Shown piece by piece: positions 6,962-15,977 of a stretch of DNA of 46,556 nucleotides. Source of the DNA: Gemmatimonadota bacterium. Lineage in GTDB: Bacteria > Gemmatimonadota > Gemmatimonadetes > Palauibacterales > Palauibacteraceae. The notes below the pieces were generated by a model. The model saw only the letters and a program-made list of their open reading frames with translations, was not told where the DNA came from and made no database searches. The stretch covers positions 1 through 46,556 of the forward strand of contig JAJEEM010000065.1 in the NCBI GenBank assembly GCA_022820995.1. The letters run 5' to 3'. How positions within the stretch are numbered: position 1 is the stretch's first letter; each line of letters begins with the position of its first letter. The translations under genes and the position numbers were made by a program.

Positions 6962-9652
6962 TTGGGTGACTCTCAACCATCCACCGAGCTTTCCTCCCGT
7001 TACGACCCCGCGGGGCTCGAACAGCCGATGTACGAGCGCTGGGTCGAGGCGGGCCTGTTTCACGTTCCGGCCGCGGATGTCGAGCGGCCCTGGGTGATCG
7101 TGATCCCCCCGCCGAACGTCACGGCCGCCCTGCACATGGGTCACGGGCTCAACAACACCCTGCAGGATGTCCTCATCCGGCGGCGGCGGATGCAGGGATA
7201 CGACGCCCTGTGGGTGCCGGGTACGGATCATGCCGGGATCGCGACGCAGAACGTCGTCGAGCGGCAGCTGCGGGGAGATGGACTCACGCGCTTCGACCTC
7301 GGCCGGGCCGATTTCGTCGAGCGCGTGTGGGAGTGGGTCGACGAGTACGGGGGACGGATCATCGACCAGCTGCGCACCATCGGGTGTTCGTGCGACTGGG
7401 AGCGGACGCGGTTCACGCTCGACGAGGGACTCTCCAACGCCGTGCGCGAGGTCTTCGTCCGCCTCTACGAGAAGGACCTTATCTACCGCGGCCGGTACAT
7501 CATCAACTGGTGTCCCCGCTGCCGCACCGCGCTCTCGAACGAGGAGGCGGAGCACCGCGACCTGGATGGGAAGCTCTACCGCCTGAAGTACCCTCTGGCG
7601 GGCGGCGGCCACGTGGAGGTTGCGACGACGCGGCCGGAGACGATGCTGGGAGACACGGGGCTGGCCGTTGCTCCGGAGGACGCGCGATACAGCGATCTCG
7701 TCGGCCGGGAGGCCGAACTGCCGCTCGTCGGGCGCCCTCTCCCGATCGTGGCCGACGAGCATGTCGATCCCGAGTTCGGGTCGGGCGTCGTGAAGGTGAC
7801 GCCGGCCCACGATCCGAACGACTTCGAGATCGGGCAGCGTCATGGACTCGAAGCGCTCAATGTGATGACGGACGGGGGGGCGATGAACGACGCCGTCCCG
7901 GAGGCCTATCGCGGCCTGGATCGTTTCGAGGCGCGCGAGCGCGTCGTCGCGGACCTCGAGGCGGGAGGCTGGCTCGCGGGGGTGGAGGACCACGCCCACG
8001 CCGTCGGACGATGCTATCGCTGCGACACCGTCGTCGAGCCGCGCCTGAGCCTCCAGTGGTTCGTCCGCATGCAACCTCTCGCGGAGCCGGGGCTGGCCGC
8101 CTACGAGAGCGGGGAACTTCGCTTCCACCCCCCGCGATTCGGCCGCGTGTACCGCAACTGGATGGAGAACATCCGCGACTGGTGCATCAGCCGGCAGCTG
8201 TGGTGGGGACACCGGATCCCCGTCTGGTATTGCGACGCCTTCGACTGCGGCGAACTCGTCGTCTCCACCGAGGACCCGGACGACTGCCCCGCCTGCGGAG
8301 GCGAACTGCGCCAGGACGAGGACGTGCTGGACACCTGGTTCAGTTCGTGGCTGTGGCCCTTCTCGACGCTGGGCTGGCCGGAGCGGACCGGGGATCTGCG
8401 GGCGTTCTATCCCACGGCGACGCTCGTCACGGCGCCCGAGATCCTCTTCTTCTGGGTGGCCCGCATGATCATGGCGGGTTTCGAGTTCATGGGAGAGTTG
8501 CCGTTCACCGATGTCCTGTTGAACGGGACGGTGCGGGACCACCTCGGCCGGCGCATGTCGAAATCTCTCGGGAACGGGATAGATCCACTCGAAGTCGTTG
8601 AATTGTATGGTGCTGACGCCATGCGATTCACGCTCGTTCGAGGGTCTCCGCTCGGCACGGACATCCAGCTGGACAACGAGAACCTGGAAGCCGCGTTTCG
8701 TCCGGGACGGAACTTCGCGAACAAGATGTGGAACGCGGCGCGGTTCGCGCTGCCGCACGCCCGCCGGGACGGCGCGGGGGGCTCGCCGGAACCGACGGCG
8801 CTCGCGGACCGGTGGATCCGAAGCCGCCTCGCGCGGGTAGCGCACGAGATGGACGCGGCCTACGACGGCTATCGTCTCCACGAGGCGGCGGAGGCCGGCC
8901 ATTCGTTCGTCTGGGGAGATTTCTGCGACTGGTACCTGGAGTTGGCGAAGCACCGGCTCGCCGGGGACCCCGAATCGGCCCGGGACGTGGGACACACGCT
9001 GACGCTCGTGATGCGGGGCTGGCTTTCCCTCCTCCATCCGATCGTCCCCTTCGTCACGGAAGCGATCGCGGCGAGGCTGCCGGACGCGGATGCCGCGGGT
9101 TCGCTCGTCACGGGACCGTGGCCGGACTGCCCCGACGACTGGATCGATGCCGATGCGGATGCGGGAATCGAGGCGCTGCAGGAGTTCGTGGGGATGGTTC
9201 GAGCGCTGCGCGCCGAATACGGCGTGGAGCCGGGAACCCGGGTGCGGGTTCGGGTGACGGATGCCTCTCCGGCCCTCCGAGCGGCGCTGGCCGAGGAGGA
9301 AGGAAGCATCGCGCGCCTGGCGGGGTTGTCCGAGGTCGAGCAGGTCTCGGAGGGTGCCGGCACGCCTTCCGCGGGCGGAGCCGGGGCGCACGCGGTGCTC
9401 CGCTCGGGCGGGGGACTCTTCCTCCCGCTGGAGGGGGTCATCGACCTTGAAACCGAACGCGGGCGCATCCGGGCGGAGCTGGAACGAACGGCCGGCCTGC
9501 TCGCACGGAGCCGCGGAAAGCTCGACAATCAGGGCTTCCTCGGTAACGCGCCCGAGGAAGTCATCGCGCGGGAGCGGGAGAAAGTGACGTCGCTGGGAGC
9601 ACAGCGAACTCGCCTCGAGGAGAAACTCCGATCGCTGCGGGCGGGGGTCTGA
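6962..9652 (+). CDS. valS: Valyl-tRNA synthetase
   Basis: An 896-residue class I aminoacyl-tRNA synthetase that attaches valine to tRNA-Val in the cytoplasm. The start is TTG with AGGAG seven bases upstream. Visible signatures are the HIGH-type motif 'HMGHG' at residues 58-62 inside 'PPNVTAALHMGHG', the 'GTDHAGIATQ' block, a zinc-ribbon-like insertion ('CPRCRTALSNEE'), and the KMSKS motif 'MSKSLGNG' at residue 532. The editing domain ('TTRPETMLGDT') is present, and the C-terminal coiled-coil arm runs from about residue 820 to the end. Length is normal for bacterial ValRS. It stands as its own unit between a palindrome-containing leader and a strong hairpin just after its stop. Confidence 0.97.
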   Translation: MGDSQPSTELSSRYDPAGLEQPMYERWVEAGLFHVPAADVERPWVIVIPPPNVTAALHMGHGLNNTLQDVLIRRRRMQGYDALWVPGTDHAGIATQNVVERQLRGDGLTRFDLGRADFVERVWEWVDEYGGRIIDQLRTIGCSCDWERTRFTLDEGLSNAVREVFVRLYEKDLIYRGRYIINWCPRCRTALSNEEAEHRDLDGKLYRLKYPLAGGGHVEVATTRPETMLGDTGLAVAPEDARYSDLVGREAELPLVGRPLPIVADEHVDPEFGSGVVKVTPAHDPNDFEIGQRHGLEALNVMTDGGAMNDAVPEAYRGLDRFEARERVVADLEAGGWLAGVEDHAHAVGRCYRCDTVVEPRLSLQWFVRMQPLAEPGLAAYESGELRFHPPRFGRVYRNWMENIRDWCISRQLWWGHRIPVWYCDAFDCGELVVSTEDPDDCPACGGELRQDEDVLDTWFSSWLWPFSTLGWPERTGDLRAFYPTATLVTAPEILFFWVARMIMAGFEFMGELPFTDVLLNGTVRDHLGRRMSKSLGNGIDPLEVVELYGADAMRFTLVRGSPLGTDIQLDNENLEAAFRPGRNFANKMWNAARFALPHARRDGAGGSPEPTALADRWIRSRLARVAHEMDAAYDGYRLHEAAEAGHSFVWGDFCDWYLELAKHRLAGDPESARDVGHTLTLVMRGWLSLLHPIVPFVTEAIAARLPDADAAGSLVTGPWPDCPDDWIDADADAGIEALQEFVGMVRALRAEYGVEPGTRVRVRVTDASPALRAALAEEEGSIARLAGLSEVEQVSEGAGTPSAGGAGAHAVLRSGGGLFLPLEGVIDLETERGRIRAELERTAGLLARSRGKLDNQGFLGNAPEEVIAREREKVTSLGAQRTRLEEKLRSLRAGV

Positions 9653-9662
9653 CGCGCCCGGG

Positions 9663-9679
9663 GCCCGGAGCCTCCGGGC
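9663..9679 (+). terminator. Hairpin after valS
   Basis: GCCCGGA (9663-9669), loop GCC, TCCGGGC (9673-9679): a perfect 7-bp GC stem 11 bases after the valS stop. There is no T-run, but the same stop-proximal GC hairpin without U-tract occurs after purH and msrP. Confidence 0.4.
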
Positions 9680-9744
9680 GGGGGCCGGGAGCCCGTGAGC
9701 GATGGGTCGCTCTCGTTGCCGACGGGAGGCTCCTTTCGGCGATC

Positions 9745-11163
9745 ATGGCCCTCCTCGTCACGTTGGCGTGCGCACGGGAGATGCCTCCGCCGGGCGCGCG
9801 GCCGGACGAGATCCCTCCCTCCATCGTCCGCATTCGTCCGGCGCCGGATACGACCGTTGTCGACTTCGACGGCGCGCTCGAGATCCGCTTCAGCGAACCG
9901 GTGCGGATACCGAACGGCCTTGCCAGGGAGATGTTCGTCACCCCGATGGAGGTGTACGAGGCGGAGACCGGATTCTCGGACCTGCGTCTCCGGCCGGAGG
10001 ACGGGTGGCGGGACGGCGTGGTGTACTGCTTCACGATCCCGACCGATGGGATCAACGATCTCCTGCGCAACGGGATGGAAATCCCCGTCGAATTCTGCTT
10101 TTCCACGGGCGTGGAGATCCCGGGCCCCATGGTCGAGGGAGAAGTGGTCGACGCCCTGACGGCGCAACCGCTGGAGGGGGCGCGGGTCATCTTCTGGGCG
10201 GGCCCGGATTCCGTCCCGTACGGCGCGATTACGGACAGCATCGGGAGGTTCGTGGCGCGCGGGTTGCCGCCGGGCGACTACGAGGCTTTCGGGTTCGTCG
10301 ACCGCAATCGCAACATGATGCCCGATCGCGAACTGGAGTCCCATGACAGCGCGTCCGTAGCGGCCTCGCCGGACTCGCTGACCGAGTTGAGGTTCATCGT
10401 GGTGGCGCCGGATACGACGCCGCCCCTGCTCGCTCGCGCGCTCGTGGTGGGAAGCGCGACGGTGCAACTCGAATTCGATGACTATCTTCTCAATCCTCAA
10501 CCGGAGGAACCCGGGATCGCGATTCGGGACTCCGCGACGAACGAAGCGCTGGAGATCGTGGCCAGCCTCATCGGTTCGGCCGACGAGGTGACGTTCCCCT
10601 CCGACTCCGCCGCGCCGGCGGACTCCGCGGCGGCGGCCGATTCCGCGGCCGTTGACGACTCGACGGCGGTCGGCGACGCCGCGGCGGTGGAGGCTCCGAG
10701 CCCGGATTCCGCGGCCGCCGCGGCCTCCGATTCCGTCACGGAAGAGGATCCCGTTCTTCCCTCGAGGTTCATCACCGTCCGGCTCGGGACGGCGCTCGAC
10801 TCCGGGACATACCGGGTTTCGGTTACGGGGGCGGTGAACCTGCGTCGTCTCACGGGAGGCGGTGATACGTCCTTTGTGGCCGAGCCGCAGCCCCCCTCTG
10901 CCGACTCGGCGCCGGCCGCCGACTCTGTGGCCGTAACGGACTCTGTGGCCGTGGCGGACGCTGCCGCCGCCGAGGGCGATTCCCTGGCGGCGGAGCAGGA
11001 CTCGGTGCCGACGGTGCCGGACGCTCCGGAAGTGCTGCCGGACACCGCCGGAGCGCCGCCCGACACTCTCGGGGCGCCGCCGGACACGGTTCGAAGACGC
11101 GCTCCGCGAGGCGCGGGACGGGCCCCGTCGCCCGGTCTCCGGGGGAAGAGGCGGCGCGCATGA
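9745..11163 (+). CDS. Ig-like (Big_5-type) domain lipoprotein
   Basis: About 472 residues from ATG 9745. Near the N-terminus 'LLVTLACAREMPPPGARPDE' looks like a lipoprotein signal ending at a cysteine. From this ATG, however, only 9 residues precede the Cys and the -3 position is not ideal. The frame is open upstream without a usual start codon, so the true N-terminus is uncertain. Residues ~25-130 resemble a bacterial Ig-like Big_5 domain ('PAPDTTVVDFDGALEIRFSE'). Residues ~130-200 look like a carboxypeptidase-regulatory-like fold ('VEGEVVDALTAQPLEGARV', 'GLPPGDYEAFGFVDRNRN'). The second half contains two Ala/Asp/Ser low-complexity segments around a conserved core and ends in a basic tail. 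Probably an outer-membrane or periplasmic surface lipoprotein of unknown role. It overlaps selA by four bases. Confidence 0.65.
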   Translation: MALLVTLACAREMPPPGARPDEIPPSIVRIRPAPDTTVVDFDGALEIRFSEPVRIPNGLAREMFVTPMEVYEAETGFSDLRLRPEDGWRDGVVYCFTIPTDGINDLLRNGMEIPVEFCFSTGVEIPGPMVEGEVVDALTAQPLEGARVIFWAGPDSVPYGAITDSIGRFVARGLPPGDYEAFGFVDRNRNMMPDRELESHDSASVAASPDSLTELRFIVVAPDTTPPLLARALVVGSATVQLEFDDYLLNPQPEEPGIAIRDSATNEALEIVASLIGSADEVTFPSDSAAPADSAAAADSAAVDDSTAVGDAAAVEAPSPDSAAAAASDSVTEEDPVLPSRFITVRLGTALDSGTYRVSVTGAVNLRRLTGGGDTSFVAEPQPPSADSAPAADSVAVTDSVAVADAAAAEGDSLAAEQDSVPTVPDAPEVLPDTAGAPPDTLGAPPDTVRRRAPRGAGRAPSPGLRGKRRRA

Positions 11164-12536
11164 CGGACCCGCGCCGCCGGCTCCCGTCCATGGACGCGCT
11201 CCTCAGGGAGCCCGGGGCCGTCCCCCTGATCGACCGCTACGGCCGCGAGACGGTGAAGGACTCGCTCCGCCGGGCCCTGGACCGTAACCGCGAGGGAGCC
11301 GATCCGGAGCGGTCCGACCCGGTCGACCTCCTGCGGGCGGCGGAACGCGATCTGGAGGCGCGATCCCGGCCGTCGCTGCGGCGGACGCTGAACGGAACGG
11401 GCGTCGTGCTCCATACCAACCTCGGCCGGGCGCCGCTCGCCGACGCGGCGGGTCGTGCCCAGGCGGAGGCCGCCGACTACGGGAACGTGGAACTCTCACT
11501 CGAGACGGGCCGGCGCGGCTCGCGATACGACCACTGCGGCGACGTCGTCTGCGAGCTCACGGGCGCGCCGGCGGCGATCGTCGCAAACAACAACGCGGCG
11601 GCCGTGGCGCTCGTCGTGAACGAACTGGCGCGGGGCCGCGAGGTGCTCGTGTCCCGCGGGGAACTGGTTGAGATCGGAGGCACCTTCAGGATCCCCGATG
11701 TCGTGGAGCGGAGCGGTGGCCGGTTACGGGAAGTCGGCACGACGAACCGAACGAGGGTCTCCGACTACGCGGCGGCCGTCAACGACTCGACCGGGCTCAT
11801 TCTGCGAGTCCACCCCTCGAACTACCGGGTCGAGGGCTTCTCGGCCCGCCCCTCGCTCGCGGCGCTGGTGTCGCTGGCGCGGGAGCGCGGAATCCCGCTC
11901 GCGCACGACCTCGGCTCCGGACTGCTCGACGCCGGTCTTCTGCCCGGCTTCCCGCAGGGACCCACGGCGCGGGGATCGCTGGCCTCGGGCGTCGACCTCG
12001 CGACCTGGAGCGGCGACAAGCTTTTGGGGGGGCCGCAGGCCGGGATCATCGCCGGCGATGCGGCGCTGATCGGGCGTTTGCGCCGGAATCCCCTCCTGCG
12101 GGCGTTTCGCGTGGACAAGACGACGCTCGCCGCCCTCGAAACAACGCTGATGCTCTACCGCGACCCGGATCTCGCCGTCCGGCGCATACCGGCGCTGCGG
12201 ATGCTGCGCGAGCCGGCGCCGACGGTCGAAGCCCGCGCGACCGCCGCGCGCCCCGAGCCTCCAGCGCGAAGCGGGGCGCGCGTGGACGTGATCCGGACCG
12301 AGGCGATGGTCGGAGGCGGCGCATTTCCGGGGTTCGCGATTCCCTCGGCCGGATGGGCCGTGACGGAGGTCGACGTCGAGCGGCTCGCGGCGGAGTGCCG
12401 CGCCGGCCGGGTCCCGCTCATCGGCCGAATCGAGCGTGCGGCGTTCATCGTCGACGTGCGGACGCTGCCCGGCGAGGAAGCGGCCCGCGCGGCCGAGGCT
12501 CTCGCCTCGGCGCTCGATCGCGTCGCCGATGTCTGA
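11160..12536 (+). CDS. selA: L-seryl-tRNA(Sec) selenium transferase
   Basis: A 458-residue PLP enzyme that converts seryl-tRNA(Sec) to selenocysteinyl-tRNA(Sec) using selenophosphate. Family blocks are 'LNGTGVVLHTNLGRAPL' (78-93), 'ANNNAAAVALVVNELA', 'EVGTTNRTRVSDY', 'HDLGSGLLDAG', and the PLP-binding lysine in 'TWSGDKLLGGPQAG' (Lys287). The C-terminal 'IGRIERAAFIVDVRTLPGEE' is also typical. Length is normal. The ATG overlaps the previous stop by four bases, and its own end overlaps purN by eight. Neither selB, selD nor a tRNA-Sec is visible in this window, so the rest of the pathway must lie elsewhere if it is functional. The assignment is strong; the operon context with purN and purH is unusual. 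Confidence 0.95.
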   Translation: MTDPRRRLPSMDALLREPGAVPLIDRYGRETVKDSLRRALDRNREGADPERSDPVDLLRAAERDLEARSRPSLRRTLNGTGVVLHTNLGRAPLADAAGRAQAEAADYGNVELSLETGRRGSRYDHCGDVVCELTGAPAAIVANNNAAAVALVVNELARGREVLVSRGELVEIGGTFRIPDVVERSGGRLREVGTTNRTRVSDYAAAVNDSTGLILRVHPSNYRVEGFSARPSLAALVSLARERGIPLAHDLGSGLLDAGLLPGFPQGPTARGSLASGVDLATWSGDKLLGGPQAGIIAGDAALIGRLRRNPLLRAFRVDKTTLAALETTLMLYRDPDLAVRRIPALRMLREPAPTVEARATAARPEPPARSGARVDVIRTEAMVGGGAFPGFAIPSAGWAVTEVDVERLAAECRAGRVPLIGRIERAAFIVDVRTLPGEEAARAAEALASALDRVADV

Positions 12537-13191
12537 CGCCGTGAGGATCGCGGTCCTCGCGTCGGGAGGCGGTTCCAACTTCCAGGCGCTGGTCGATCGC
12601 TTCCGGCGCAGCCCGGAGCGCGAGGTCGTCGGCGTGATCGCCAGCCGCGAGGGGGCCGGCGTCCTCGAGCGGGCGCGGCGGGCGGGGGTGGCATCGGCGG
12701 TCTCGCCCCCCGCATCGACGAGCGGCGGGGCGGCGACGTTCCTCCGCCGCACGCTGGACGAGTGGCGCAGCGACATCGTGGTGCTGGCCGGTTACATGAA
12801 GCTGGTGCCCGAGGCCCTCGTGCGGGCCTACTGGGGAAGGATCCTGAACATCCACCCCGCGTTGCTGCCCGAGTTCGGCGGCCGGGGAATGTACGGCGCC
12901 CGCGTGCACCGCGCGGTCATCGAGGCCGGCGTCCGGATCACCGGAGCGACCGTCCATTTCGTCGACGAGGCGTACGACCGGGGTCCGATCCTGTGCCAGT
13001 GGCCCGTACCCGTGCTCGCGGACGATACTCCGGAGTCGGTCGCGGCCCGCGTACTGACGGTGGAGCACCGGATTCTGCCCGCGGCCGTCGAGGCGCTCGC
13101 TTCGGGAGCGGTCCGGCTGGAAGCGGACCGCCGGGTCCGCTGGGTTCGCGAGTGGTTCGAGACAGAGACGTTCACCAACCGGGAAGGATGA
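12529..13191 (+). CDS. purN: Phosphoribosylglycinamide formyltransferase
   Basis: A 220-residue enzyme that transfers a formyl group from 10-formyl-tetrahydrofolate to GAR in purine synthesis. The chosen start is ATG 12529, which overlaps the selA stop by eight bases; the frame is open further upstream but homology begins at 'RIAVLASGGGSNFQALVD'. Key features are the Gly-rich phosphate loop (11-17), catalytic 'NIHPALLPEF' (Asn107, His109) and 'DEAYDRGPI' with Asp150, matching the Asn/His/Asp catalytic set of the E. coli enzyme. 'TVEHRILPAAVEAL' is the usual C-terminal helix. Six bases separate it from purH. Confidence 0.95.
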   Translation: MSDAVRIAVLASGGGSNFQALVDRFRRSPEREVVGVIASREGAGVLERARRAGVASAVSPPASTSGGAATFLRRTLDEWRSDIVVLAGYMKLVPEALVRAYWGRILNIHPALLPEFGGRGMYGARVHRAVIEAGVRITGATVHFVDEAYDRGPILCQWPVPVLADDTPESVAARVLTVEHRILPAAVEALASGAVRLEADRRVRWVREWFETETFTNREG

Positions 13192-13197
13192 GAAGGG

Positions 13198-14787
13198 ATG
13201 CCGACTGCGCTCGTGAGCGTTTCGGACAAGACGGGGATCGAGGAATTCTGTGCGGGGCTGATCGCGCGGGGCTGGGAGATCGCGTCCACGGGAGGAACGA
13301 TGCGGGCGCTGCTCGCGGCGGGGCTGGACGTCCGCGGCGTGAGCGACCTGACCGGCCATCCCGAGATGCTCGGCGGCCGCGTGAAGACGCTGCACCCGAG
13401 GGTGCACGGCGGGATCCTGGCCCGGCGCGAGGTGCCGGACGACCTGGATCAACTCGCCGCGCACGGGATGGTTCCCATCGACCTCGTGGCCGTGAACCTG
13501 TACCCCTTCCGCGAGACGGTGTCCGGCGGGGACGTGACGCTCGGGGAAGCGCTGGAGCAGATCGATATCGGCGGCCCGACGATGCTCCGGGCATCGGCGA
13601 AGAACCATCCATCCGTCTGGTCGGTGTGCGATCCGGCCGACTACGGGCGGGTGCTCGAGGCTCTCGATGCCGGGGATGCGCCGGAGACGCCGGAGCTGAG
13701 GCGGGAGCTGGCGACCAAGGTGTTCGGGCACACCGCGGCCTATGACGCGGCGATCACCCGCTACCTCACGCGACCGGATGGAACCGGGGATTCGCCCGAC
13801 CTCGCGGCGGAAGAGGCCGCCGTCTCGCTCCTGCGCGTACAGTCGCTGCGGTACGGGGAGAACCCCGACCAGGAGGCCGCCTTTTTCCGCGACGGGTCGG
13901 GTCCCCCACGGGGAATTCCCGCGCTCGCGCAACTTCACGGCCGCGAACTCTCGTTCAACAACATTCTCGACGTGGACGGGGCCCTCACGGCGATCGCGCC
14001 CTTCGTGTCCGGGGAGCGCGCCGCCTGCGCGATCCTCAAGCACTCGACGCCGTGCGGCATCGCCGTCGGCACATCCCCGCTGGAGGCTTACGAGAAGGCC
14101 CTCGCGTGCGACCCCGTTTCGGCGTTCGGCTCGGTCATCGCTTTCACGGACACGCTGACGGAGGCCGTCGCGGAAGCGCTTTCCCGGAACTTCGTGGAGT
14201 GCGTCGTGGCGCCGGGATACTCGGAGGTTGCGCTCCGCGTCCTGCGGGCGAAGAAGAACATCCGGATCCTGAAGCCCGAAGCGGGCGCGGCGCCGGACGC
14301 GGGCGGCCACCTGCAGGAAGGGGTCGAAGTGCGCGGCGTGCGCGGCGGGGTCCTGTTGCAGGCGGCGCCCCGCCCGGCGTCGGAGGTGACCCGGGGGGCT
14401 CACGTCCCGACGGCGCGGATCCCGCGCGACGCGGAGTGGGACGATCTCGCGTTCGCGTGGTCCGCCGTGCAGAGCGTGAAGTCGAACGCGATCCTGCTCG
14501 CGCGGGACGGGGCGTCGATCGGCATCGGGGCGGGGCAGATGAGCCGTGTCGACTCGGTGGAGATCTCGATCCGCAAGGCCCGGGCGCAGGGGTTCGACGT
14601 GGCGGGCGCCGTCCTGGGATCGGACGCGTTCTTCCCCTTCCGCGACGGCATCGATGCGGCGGCCGCCGCCGGGGTGACGGCGATCGCGCAGCCGGGCGGT
14701 TCGAAGCGCGATGCGGAGGTCGTCGAGGCCGCGAACGAGCACGGCATGGCGATGGTCTTCACCGGACGACGGCTCTTCCGGCACTAG
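13198..14787 (+). CDS. purH: Bifunctional AICAR transformylase / IMP cyclohydrolase
   Basis: A 529-residue bifunctional enzyme catalysing the last two steps to IMP. ATG 13198 is preceded by a purine-rich ribosome site (GAGAAGGG). The N-terminal IMP cyclohydrolase part shows 'LVSVSDKTGIEEF', 'STGGT', 'GGRVKTLHPRVHGGIL' and 'VNLYPF'. The transformylase part shows 'LRYGENPDQEAAF', 'KHSTPCGIAVG' (catalytic Lys-His), 'PVSAFGSVIAF' and the C-terminal 'SDAFFPFRDGID...QPGGSKRD'. Length is typical. With purN directly upstream and purM at 37627, three late purine genes sit within 25 kb. A short GC hairpin begins three bases after its stop. Confidence 0.97.
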   Translation: MPTALVSVSDKTGIEEFCAGLIARGWEIASTGGTMRALLAAGLDVRGVSDLTGHPEMLGGRVKTLHPRVHGGILARREVPDDLDQLAAHGMVPIDLVAVNLYPFRETVSGGDVTLGEALEQIDIGGPTMLRASAKNHPSVWSVCDPADYGRVLEALDAGDAPETPELRRELATKVFGHTAAYDAAITRYLTRPDGTGDSPDLAAEEAAVSLLRVQSLRYGENPDQEAAFFRDGSGPPRGIPALAQLHGRELSFNNILDVDGALTAIAPFVSGERAACAILKHSTPCGIAVGTSPLEAYEKALACDPVSAFGSVIAFTDTLTEAVAEALSRNFVECVVAPGYSEVALRVLRAKKNIRILKPEAGAAPDAGGHLQEGVEVRGVRGGVLLQAAPRPASEVTRGAHVPTARIPRDAEWDDLAFAWSAVQSVKSNAILLARDGASIGIGAGQMSRVDSVEISIRKARAQGFDVAGAVLGSDAFFPFRDGIDAAAAAGVTAIAQPGGSKRDAEVVEAANEHGMAMVFTGRRLFRH

Positions 14788-14790
14788 CGT

Positions 14791-14805
14791 CCTCGCCGTG
14801 CGAGG
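14791..14805 (+). terminator. Hairpin after purH
   Basis: CCTCGC (14791-14796), loop CGT, GCGAGG (14800-14805): a perfect 6-bp stem immediately after the purH stop, without a T-run. Confidence 0.35.
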
Positions 14806-14830
14806 CACAGTTGAGGGGCGGGGTGAGGGG

Positions 14831-14860
14831 TTGCGAAACACTCGGCGCCGGAGCGGTTAT
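14831..14860 (+). promoter_or_regulatory. Possible msrP promoter
   Basis: TTGCGA (14831-14836), then an 18-base spacer to GGTTAT (14855-14860). Matches to the sigma-70 consensus are only partial. It is the best candidate in the 152-base gap between purH and msrP. Confidence 0.25.
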
Positions 14861-14939
14861 GTTTCAAGCGGGTAACGCCGCAGGCGAAGCGGCAGGCGAC
14901 CGGCCGGGACCGGAGGCCCAACGGCAAGGGAGCATTTTC

Positions 14940-15971
14940 ATGGCGAACATTCATATTCCGCCGGGCTGGCGGCTCAGGGAGCGCGAAGCGACGCCGGAGT
15001 CGGTGTACCTCGACAGGCGACAGTTCGTAGCCCGCATGGGCGGGGGAGCGATCCTGGCCGCCGCCTCGCTCGGGTGCCGGCCGGGGGGAGCGGCGGAAGC
15101 CCGGCAGCGCGGTCCCCTCGACAACATCCCGGACACTCCGACCGCGGACCTCTATCCCGTGGCCGTGAACGATCCGCGCTTCACGCCCGGCGACCGCCAC
15201 AAGGAGGTCTCGCCGGAGGAGATCGTGGCCACGTACAACAACTTCTACGAGTTCGGCACGGACAAGGATGGGGTGTGGCGCAACGTCGGTCCGTTCGAGG
15301 CCCGCCCGTGGGAGCTGGAGGTCACGGGTCTCGTCGAGAACCCCGGCGTCTACGATCTCGTGGAACTGGAACGCGCGTTCCCGCTCGAGGAACGGATCTA
15401 CCGGCACCGCTGCGTGGAACGGTGGTCCGTCGTCGTGCCGTGGATCGGCTTCCCGCTCGCCCGGCTGCTGGAGCGCGTGCAGCCGCGGAACGAGGCCCGC
15501 TATGTCGGCTTCGTGACCTTCAACCGTCCGGAACAGGCCTCCGGCCAGAAGACGCAGACGTGGTACAAGTGGCCCTACTACGAAGGGCTGCGCATGGACG
15601 AGGCGATGAACGAACTTGCCTTCGTTGCGACGGGCATGTACGGCCATCCGCTCCAGAAGCAGAACGGCGCGCCGGTCCGCATCCATCTGCCCTGGAAGTA
15701 CGGGTACAAGAGCCCGAAGAGTATCGTCCGCATCGACGTGACCGACGAGATGCCGACGACCTTCTGGAACGACCTGCAGCCGTCCGAGTACGGCTTCTAC
15801 TCGAACGTGGACCCGGACGTGCCGCATCCCCGCTGGTCCCAGGCGCAGGAGGAAATCGTCGGCACCGGACAGCGGGTTCCGACGCTCCCGTTCAACGGAT
15901 ACGGCGAGTGGGTGGGCGAACTCTACGGCGGTCGCGTGACGCCGGTCGGAGACGTGCCGCACGCCCGCTGA
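14940..15971 (+). CDS. msrP: Protein-methionine-sulfoxide reductase catalytic subunit MsrP (YedY family molybdoenzyme)
   Basis: A 343-residue periplasmic molybdopterin enzyme of the sulfite oxidase superfamily. In E. coli it reduces methionine sulfoxide in envelope proteins with electrons from the haem membrane protein MsrQ. ATG 14940 follows AAGGGAG; an in-frame ATG at 14859 is less likely. A twin-arginine signal is visible: 'DRRQFVARMGG' (Arg26-Arg27), then a hydrophobic core ending at Cys46, so it might also be lipid-anchored. The molybdenum-ligand cysteine is Cys158 in 'YRHRCVERWSVVVPWIGFPL'. Other family blocks are 'GQKTQTWYKWPYYEGL' and 'HLPWKYGYKSPKSI'. No msrQ is present beside it; the cytochrome oxidase operon follows after a terminator. 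Confidence 0.93.
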   Translation: MANIHIPPGWRLREREATPESVYLDRRQFVARMGGGAILAAASLGCRPGGAAEARQRGPLDNIPDTPTADLYPVAVNDPRFTPGDRHKEVSPEEIVATYNNFYEFGTDKDGVWRNVGPFEARPWELEVTGLVENPGVYDLVELERAFPLEERIYRHRCVERWSVVVPWIGFPLARLLERVQPRNEARYVGFVTFNRPEQASGQKTQTWYKWPYYEGLRMDEAMNELAFVATGMYGHPLQKQNGAPVRIHLPWKYGYKSPKSIVRIDVTDEMPTTFWNDLQPSEYGFYSNVDPDVPHPRWSQAQEEIVGTGQRVPTLPFNGYGEWVGELYGGRVTPVGDVPHAR

Positions 15972-15977
15972 GCTTCC

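Noticed and set aside
14052..14939. Long in-frame upstream extension of msrP through purH
   Set aside because: It runs in another frame of purH, is Arg/Gly-rich, and would bury the twin-arginine signal; ATG 14940 has a clear ribosome site.
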